Part shown: positions 34,604 to 39,802 of the stretch, piece after piece
How positions within the stretch are numbered: the first letter of the stretch is position 1
Layout: each line of letters begins with the position of its first letter
DNA from: Hyphomicrobiales bacterium
Lineage (GTDB): Bacteria > Pseudomonadota > Alphaproteobacteria > Rhizobiales > Beijerinckiaceae
Assembly: GCA_947455455.1 (NCBI GenBank)
Contig: CANGOE010000019.1
Span: 1-39,802, forward strand
DNA: 39,802 bases
Reading direction: 5' to 3'
Position numbers and translations under genes: made by a program
Notes under the pieces: model-generated
Seen by the model: only the letters and a program-made list of their open reading frames with translations
What the model was told of the DNA's origin: nothing
Database searches by the model: none

Positions 34604-35920
34604 TCAGGCCGCCTCGTCTTTGATCAGAAAACCGGTCACCGATGTGCGGGCATCGAGCCAGCGGGTTGCTTTCATGACATCCTCTGCGGTCACCGCATCG
34701 ATCGCATCGGGCCACCGCGTCACATCCTCGATGGTGGCTCCGGTGGCCAGTGCCGATCCATACATGCGGGCCATCGCCGACTGGCTGTCCTGTGCATAAA
34801 AGGCATCGGCGATCAGTCTTGTTTTGGCGCGAGCCAGTTCCTTGTCGGTCACGCCGGTGGCGATGAAATCGGCAATCGCCCGATCCATCGCTGTTTCGAG
34901 TTCGTCCAGCGATACACCGGCATTGGGCACGGCATAGACCAGCATGCGCGTCTTATCGAGCGAGGTGGAGTGGTACCAGCCTCCCGCCGCCACCGCACAT
35001 GTCTGTTCGACCACCAATTGCCGGTGCAACACGCTCGTTTGTCCACCTGCGAGAATCTGGATCATCACTTCGATGGCCTCGGATTCTCCGGGGCTGGCCG
35101 TGGTTGCCGACGGCACAAGGAACGAGCGTTGCAACGAGGGCTGTTCCACCTTGGGATCGGCCAAAGTCACTTTTTTGGCTCCGCGCAATTCCGGCTCCTG
35201 TGGACGCTTGCGCTTGGGCGGTTCGCCCAGAGCGGGGATGGTGCCATAGGTCTGTTCCGCCAAAGCGAGAACCTCATCGGAGGTGATATCACCGGCAATC
35301 ACCAGAATGGCATTTTCGGGCGTGTAGAAGCGGTGGTAATAATCCAGCGCCTCCTGCCGTCCCAATTGTTCGATCTCGTGCATCCAGCCGATGATCGGCG
35401 TGCCATAGGGATGGTGGGCATACAAGGCGGCGGCGATCGATTCCGACAGTTGCGCGCCGGGATCGGTTTCGGTGCGCATCCGGCGTTCTTCCATCACCAC
35501 ATCGCGTTCCGGGATCACGACATCGTCGGTCAGCACCAGCCCCTTCATGCGGTCGGACTCCATGGCCATCATGGTCCCGAGATGCTCACGCGCAACGCGC
35601 TGGTAATAGGCTGTGTAATCCATCGAGGTGAAGGCGTTTTCCTCGCCACCCAATTCGGTCACGACATCGGAGAACTCGCCCTGCGGATGTTTGGCTGTGC
35701 CTTTGAACATCAGATGTTCGAGAAAATGCGCAATACCCGACTGGCCGACAGGATCATCCGCCGAGCCGTTGCGATACCACACCATATGCGTCACGACCGG
35801 CGTGCGGTGATCGGGGATCACCACCACTTCCATGCCATTGGCCAGCCTGTGATGGGCAATCTTGACACCGGGCACCAGCGAGGACCTGTCAGAGGAGGGC
35901 GTAGCGGAAGAATGGGGCAT
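34604..35920 (-). CDS. M16 family zinc metallopeptidase, catalytic subunit
   Basis: A 438-residue catalytic M16 peptidase. The zinc motif is HFLEH at residues 65-69, followed by GGEENAFTSMDYTAYYQRV; the third zinc ligand lies in the later MESDRMKGLVL or nearby glutamates. The N-terminus (MPHSSATPSSDRSS) has no export signal, so a cytoplasmic location is likely, unlike the signal-bearing periplasmic PqqL-like relatives. It forms an adjacent pair with the inactive subunit and is probably obligately dimeric. Substrate unknown. A consensus -10 lies about 85 bases upstream. Confidence 0.93.
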   Translation of the reverse strand: MPHSSATPSSDRSSLVPGVKIAHHRLANGMEVVVIPDHRTPVVTHMVWYRNGSADDPVGQSGIAHFLEHLMFKGTAKHPQGEFSDVVTELGGEENAFTSMDYTAYYQRVAREHLGTMMAMESDRMKGLVLTDDVVIPERDVVMEERRMRTETDPGAQLSESIAAALYAHHPYGTPIIGWMHEIEQLGRQEALDYYHRFYTPENAILVIAGDITSDEVLALAEQTYGTIPALGEPPKRKRPQEPELRGAKKVTLADPKVEQPSLQRSFLVPSATTASPGESEAIEVMIQILAGGQTSVLHRQLVVEQTCAVAAGGWYHSTSLDKTRMLVYAVPNAGVSLDELETAMDRAIADFIATGVTDKELARAKTRLIADAFYAQDSQSAMARMYGSALATGATIEDVTRWPDAIDAVTAEDVMKATRWLDARTSVTGFLIKDEAA

Positions 35921-36003
35921 CGATCTTCAATCCTCGTTGTAACTGTCGCGGCAGGATGTGCGGTCAGACAAACCGGCGAATCCCTGCCAATTCATGATTC
36001 CAG

Positions 36004-36009
36004 ATTATA
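36004..36009 (-). promoter_or_regulatory. -10 element for the M16 pair
   Basis: In the minus direction TATAAT (36009-36004) is a perfect -10 hexamer, about 84 bases before the ATG at 35920. No good -35 is visible at 16-18 bases, where the sequence is GGTCGA and is part of the preceding terminator stem. A transcript would start near 35997. Confidence 0.5.
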
Positions 36010-36016
36010 GAGGCCC

Positions 36017-36062
36017 ACAAACAAAATCGACCATGATCATACGATCATGGTCGAGTGTTTGT
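36017..36062 (-). terminator. Strong terminator of the ileS–lspA–DUF3035 unit
   Basis: TCGACCATGATC (36027-36038), loop ATAC, GATCATGGTCGA (36043-36054) is a perfect 12-base-pair stem. In the minus direction it is followed by TTTTGTTTGTG. Outer arms ACAAACA/TGTTTGT (36017-36023 and 36056-36062) can extend it. A smaller hairpin TGGAGC-ATT-GCTCCA (36086-36100) lies just after the DUF3035 stop. It separates this unit from the M16 pair. Confidence 0.9.
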
Positions 36063-36113
36063 CGGAAAATCACCATCTAACCCCTTGGAGCATTGCTCCA
36101 CTGGTTGAGGGGA

Positions 36114-36806
36114 TCAATCGTCGTCATTCTGTTTGGGCTTGCGGAACACAGCCAGCGGGCTGTTTTCTTCACGCTCGTCCCTGATCTGCGGGCCCATTTT
36201 CGGCTTGGTCACGGCCACACCTTCGACAGGCTTGCGATAGCCCTTGGGCGGATCGGTCAACCATTGCCGTGGCGGCTCCTGGCCCAGCCCCAATTCGGCG
36301 GCCTTGGTCAGCTTGAGCTTTTCTTCGATCATCTTCATTTCGGATGGCGGAATCCAGGCTGACATATTCTTGGGTGCGACCGGTTCGGCAGGCGCATTGG
36401 GCACACCGGCACCGGCAACACGGCCGGCGCGCATTTCCTCGATGGTCAGAGGGCGGCCATCAATGGTTTTTTCGACAGGCTTTCTGCGGGCCTCGGCCGC
36501 GGCGCGCTGGGCGGCGACATCGGGATCATTGGGCCATTGCGGCGACTTGGCGACGGTTTTGTCGATCGGCTTGGGCAGTTCCATTTTTGGCGGGATCACC
36601 AGAGGCGGACGCGGACGGTAATCCAGTTCGGGCTTTTCATCCTCGATGCCCAAAATGGTTTTACCCAGATCGATGATCGGATTTTGTGCCTGCGCAGATC
36701 CTGACATGGCCATGCCCGACACGCCGAAGCCTGCCAGCATCACAACAACCATCCGGAGTGTGGCATTGATCTTGTTTGGCATCATTAACCGGTCTTTGAG
36801 CCGCAT
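36114..36806 (-). CDS. DUF3035 family exported protein
   Basis: A 230-residue protein of the DUF3035 family with an N-terminal signal peptide (about residues 1-41; hydrophobic core MVVVMLAGFGVSGMAMSG, cleavage near SAQAQ). The mature part is proline-rich and charged: PELDYRPRPPLVIPP, WPNDPDVAAQRAAAEARRKP and a hydrophilic C-terminus ending in aspartates. DUF3035 genes regularly follow lspA in alphaproteobacteria; the function is unknown and the protein looks largely unstructured. ATG 36806 has GGGAG eight bases upstream; the frame is open to 36842 but without a ribosome site. Confidence 0.88.
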   Translation of the reverse strand: MRLKDRLMMPNKINATLRMVVVMLAGFGVSGMAMSGSAQAQNPIIDLGKTILGIEDEKPELDYRPRPPLVIPPKMELPKPIDKTVAKSPQWPNDPDVAAQRAAAEARRKPVEKTIDGRPLTIEEMRAGRVAGAGVPNAPAEPVAPKNMSAWIPPSEMKMIEEKLKLTKAAELGLGQEPPRQWLTDPPKGYRKPVEGVAVTKPKMGPQIRDEREENSPLAVFRKPKQNDDD

Positions 36807-36870
36807 ATTCGGTCTCCCATGGAGGCAAACACCTGCTTGCACCCCAAAAATGGCATCATGATGGCTTTAT

Positions 36871-37392
36871 TCAAGCCCGTTCATTCGGGTCAGACGGCGG
36901 TTGCGCCCGCTGGGTGACAAGAGAGTCATACAGCAGGATGCCAACCCCCGCAACGATGGCCGCATCAGCAAGGTTAAAAACGTACCATGACCAGCCCTGC
37001 CAGTGCAGATGGACGAAGTCGACCACCGCCCCATAGGCCGCCCGGTCAATGGCATTGCCGATCGCCCCGCCCGCCAGAAGCCCCAGCCCCAGCCCCAGCC
37101 ATTTGTCATCGGTGTAGAGCATCCATACCAGCAAGGCGATGGTGGCGGCAATCGACACCGCCAGCAGAATATACCGCCCGACCGCACTTTCCTGCTGGAA
37201 CAATCCGTAGGAAATACCCCGGTTCCAGACCAGAACCAGATCAAACACCTCGTTGACCACAATCGGTTGCGTATGTTCGATATCGACCCAATGGAGCAGA
37301 ACGAGCTTGGTCAACTGGTCAAGCACCAGCGTGACCAGTCCGACAAAGGCACCAAGCCGGGCCGGAGAATAACGGTTCGGCTCGGTCATCAT
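36871..37392 (-). CDS. lspA: Lipoprotein signal peptidase (signal peptidase II)
   Basis: A 173-residue aspartyl protease of the inner membrane that cuts the signal peptide from diacylated prolipoproteins. Four hydrophobic helices, LDQLTKLVLL, WNRGISYGLFQ, and the two catalytic aspartates D116 (GGAIGNAIDR) and D143 (YVFNLADAAI) are all present. The start is the first of two adjacent ATGs (37392, 37389), with AAGG six bases upstream and eight bases after the ileS stop; the frame reaches further up inside ileS but is not coding. ileS–lspA is a very widely conserved pair. Confidence 0.96.
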   Translation of the reverse strand: MMTEPNRYSPARLGAFVGLVTLVLDQLTKLVLLHWVDIEHTQPIVVNEVFDLVLVWNRGISYGLFQQESAVGRYILLAVSIAATIALLVWMLYTDDKWLGLGLGLLAGGAIGNAIDRAAYGAVVDFVHLHWQGWSWYVFNLADAAIVAGVGILLYDSLVTQRAQPPSDPNERA

Positions 37393-37400
37393 CCTGCGCC

Positions 37401-39802
37401 TTATTGCCGGGCCGCCAGCGCATCCCATTCCCGCAAGGCCGCCGCATCGCGCGGGGTCACATCGGGATAATCGGGATCGGCGCCGATTTCGGTCGAGAAC
37501 CGCCACGAACGCGCACATTTCTGCCCTGCCGCCATCTGGTGCACCACCGCCACACCGGCCACATCCTCAAGCCGGAACGCGCCTTCGGGCCCCTCGCCTG
37601 TCTGGAGAACCAGATCGGAGGTGATGCAGACATCGGCGAAATCCACGCTGGCCAGCAGAGCCGCCAGATCGGGATCCTGCAAATAGACCACGGGAGCGGA
37701 TTCCAGCGAGGAACCGATATGTTTGGCCGCCCGCTCGATTTCCAGCGCGCCGGTCACCACCCGCCGGACCTTGCGGATTTTGGCCCATTTCTGGTCCAGC
37801 GCCTCGTCAAGCCACGCCGCAGGAATGGTGGGGAAGCCTTCCAGATGCACGGATTCGGCATCGGGATAACGGGCCAGCCACGCTTCCTCGCAGGTAAACA
37901 CCAGAATGGGAGCCAGCCACAGCGTGACCGCACGGAAAATCTGCTCGATACATTCCAGCGAGGCCCGCCGCGTCACGCTCGACGGTGCATCGCAATACAG
38001 CGTGTCCTTGCGGATATCGAAATAGAAGGCCGACAAATCGGTGTTCATGAACAAGGACAGTTCCGAGATCACCTTGCGGTAATCATAATCGGCATAGGCC
38101 TGCCGGATCACCGGTTCCAGCTCTGCCAGACGGTGCAGCATCAACCGTTCGATTTCGCCCATCTGGCTGATATCGACGCTGTGGGCGGGATCGTAATGGG
38201 CCAGCGAACCCAGCATCCAGCGCATGGTATTGCGCAATTTGCGGTAGGTTTCGACAAAGGTTTTCAGGATTTCCTTGCCGATCCGCAGATCATCCGAATA
38301 GTCGGAAGCCGCCACCCACAGGCGCAGAATATCGGCGCCTGCATCCTTGATAACATCTTGGGGTGCTGTGACATTGCCGAGCGATTTGGACATTTTCTGT
38401 CCCTTTTCGTCGAGCACGAAGCCATGGGTCAGCACCACATCGAAGGGCGCACGGCCGCGCGTGCCGCAACTCTCGAGCAGGGAGGACTGGAACCAGCCGC
38501 GATGCTGGTCGGAGCCTTCCAGATACATCACCGTATCGCGGCCGCCATCGACCTTGCGGAGCGTGCCAGCCAGACCGGGAAAGTTCTTCGGGTCTTCGAG
38601 CGTATAGGTATGGGTCGAGCCGGAATCAAACCAGACATCGAGCACATCCATCACCATGTCATAGTCGTCGGCCTTGTGGCCGAACGCGGTAAGAAAGCGT
38701 TCCTTCGCGCCGTCCTTGAACCATGCATCACCGCCCTCGCTCTCGAAAGCCTCGGCAATGGCGGCATCGACGCGCGGATCATTGAGCATCTCTTTGCTCT
38801 CGTGATGCACGAACACCGTGATCGGCACGCCCCAGGCGCGCTGGCGCGACATCACCCAATCGGGCTTGTTCTCGATCATGCCGCGAATACGGTTCTCGCC
38901 GGTGGAGGGTACCCATTCGGTCTTGCCGATGGCCTCGAACGCCACGTGACGCAACGAGTCGCCCAGCGCGAAAGGCTTGTCCATCGCAATGAACCATTGC
39001 GGCGTGTTGCGGAAGATCACCGGCTTTTTCGACCGCCACGAATGTGGATATTGATGCTTCAACCGCCCGCGCGCCACCAGATTGCCGGCTTCGATCAGCG
39101 CCTTGATCACCGCCTCGTTGGCATCGCCCTTTTCGCCCTTGTCATTGATCACCCGCTTGCCGCCGAAACCGGGGGCTTGGTCGGTATAGGCGCTGTCATC
39201 ATCGATGGTGAAGGGAATGGCGGTGTTGATCCCGCGCTCGGACAATTGGCGGCCATTGGACATCCAGATCTCGAAATCCTCGCGGCCATGACCGGGGGCG
39301 GTATGGACAAAGCCCGTGCCCGCATCATCGGTGACATGGTCACCATCCAGCATCGGCACGATGAAATCATAGCCCATTGCGGCCAGAGGATGGGCACATT
39401 CGATCTGCCCCATTTCTGCGGCTGATACATCGGCCTTGAAAGCCAGCGTGATCTTGGCGGATTGGGCCACCGTCTCGGCCAGATTTTTGGCCAGCAGATA
39501 GACTTCACCCAGCGCAGGGCCGTAATCGCGCTCGTTGCCAGTCACCTCATAGAGGCCATAGGCAATCTTGTGATGGTAGGAAATGGCCCGGTTGCCCGGC
39601 AGGGTCCACGGGGTTGTGGTCCAGATCACCACATGGACGGCACCGGACAATCCCTTGGTCACCGGAAACTTCACCCAGACCATGTCGCTCTGGTGGTCGT
39701 GATATTCGATCTCGGCTTCGGCCAGAGCGGTTTTTTCCACCACCGACCACATCACGGGCTTGGAGCCGCGATAGAGCAGGCCGTTATCCTTGAACTTCAT
39801 GA
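37401..39802 (-). CDS. ileS: Isoleucyl-tRNA synthetase, N-terminus outside the window (partial)
   Basis: About 800 C-terminal residues of a class Ia synthetase that charges tRNA-Ile; the start and the HIGH motif lie beyond 39802. Present are [25 protein letters not shown], the editing-domain [33 protein letters not shown] and the KMSKS loop in [13 protein letters not shown], followed by the anticodon-binding helices. At the C-terminus the usual zinc-ribbon start KCARCW is KCARSW, and no second cysteine pair follows before the end ([22 protein letters not shown]). Internal ATG 39800 is not the true start, as the sequence there is mid-domain. Confidence 0.96.
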   Translation of the reverse strand, partial: MKFKDNGLLYRGSKPVMWSVVEKTALAEAEIEYHDHQSDMVWVKFPVTKGLSGAVHVVIWTTTPWTLPGNRAISYHHKIAYGLYEVTGNERDYGPALGEVYLLAKNLAETVAQSAKITLAFKADVSAAEMGQIECAHPLAAMGYDFIVPMLDGDHVTDDAGTGFVHTAPGHGREDFEIWMSNGRQLSERGINTAIPFTIDDDSAYTDQAPGFGGKRVINDKGEKGDANEAVIKALIEAGNLVARGRLKHQYPHSWRSKKPVIFRNTPQWFIAMDKPFALGDSLRHVAFEAIGKTEWVPSTGENRIRGMIENKPDWVMSRQRAWGVPITVFVHHESKEMLNDPRVDAAIAEAFESEGGDAWFKDGAKERFLTAFGHKADDYDMVMDVLDVWFDSGSTHTYTLEDPKNFPGLAGTLRKVDGGRDTVMYLEGSDQHRGWFQSSLLESCGTRGRAPFDVVLTHGFVLDEKGQKMSKSLGNVTAPQDVIKDAGADILRLWVAASDYSDDLRIGKEILKTFVETYRKLRNTMRWMLGSLAHYDPAHSVDISQMGEIERLMLHRLAELEPVIRQAYADYDYRKVISELSLFMNTDLSAFYFDIRKDTLYCDAPSSVTRRASLECIEQIFRAVTLWLAPILVFTCEEAWLARYPDAESVHLEGFPTIPAAWLDEALDQKWAKIRKVRRVVTGALEIERAAKHIGSSLESAPVVYLQDPDLAALLASVDFADVCITSDLVLQTGEGPEGAFRLEDVAGVAVVHQMAAGQKCARSWRFSTEIGADPDYPDVTPRDAAALREWDALAARQ

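Noticed and set aside
37404..39425. 673-codon plus-strand open frame opposite ileS
   Set aside because: It lies fully antisense to ileS with no recognisable domain or ribosome site; a composition artefact.

Overview
This window is a dense, GC-rich chromosomal segment of an alphaproteobacterium. The evidence is gene content and order: cox3–DUF983–SURF1–thrC–M16 peptidase, ispH–thrB–rnhA, rsmE–gshA next to ubiA, a lipid A/Kdo block with DUF4170, DUF2093 next to xseA, and ileS–lspA–DUF3035. I cannot place it to genus. I see no rRNA or tRNA gene, insertion sequence, phage gene, CRISPR array or attachment site. Every gap between genes is about 200 bases or shorter.

Layout. 1–4025 (+): the last 17 codons of cytochrome oxidase subunit III, a terminator-like hairpin, DUF983, SURF1, threonine synthase and an M16 zinc peptidase, mostly overlapping. 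4181–7051 (+): a large membrane GGDEF/EAL protein with both catalytic sites altered. 7064–9241: YqgE (−), a stand-alone DsbD-alpha-like secreted protein (+) and a Prx5-type peroxiredoxin (+). 9246–11698 (−): ispH–thrB–rnhA in one tight unit. 11862–13918 (+): a MATE exporter and a DUF937-like protein. 13947–17518 (−): rsmE, gshA, an EamA transporter and a 56-residue membrane protein. 17722–19214 (+): a secreted four-cysteine protein and ubiA. 19301–23522 (+): CysQ-like phosphatase, DUF4170, a DUF374 acyltransferase, waaA and lpxK, which together supply outer-membrane lipid A/Kdo chemistry. 23519–25234 (−): DUF2093 and xseA. 25375–27743 (+): purD and an APH-fold kinase. 27750–28220 (−): tadA. 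28271–31462 (+): a pseudouridine synthase with very large repeat-built tails, then rsmD. 31445–35920 (−): mutL and an active/inactive M16 pair. 36114–39802 (−): ileS (cut by the window end), lspA and DUF3035, closed by a strong terminator.

Most of the window is ordinary housekeeping sequence, and I found no convincing undescribed multi-gene system. The observations most worth a second look are the repeat arrays in the pseudouridine synthase, the GGDEF/EAL protein that lost its cyclase signature but kept an I-site-like RxxD, a peroxiredoxin terminator embedded in the rnhA coding sequence, paired GACAAA(A)TGTAA boxes in the gshA leader, a possibly leaderless xseA transcript, and several small uncharacterised proteins.
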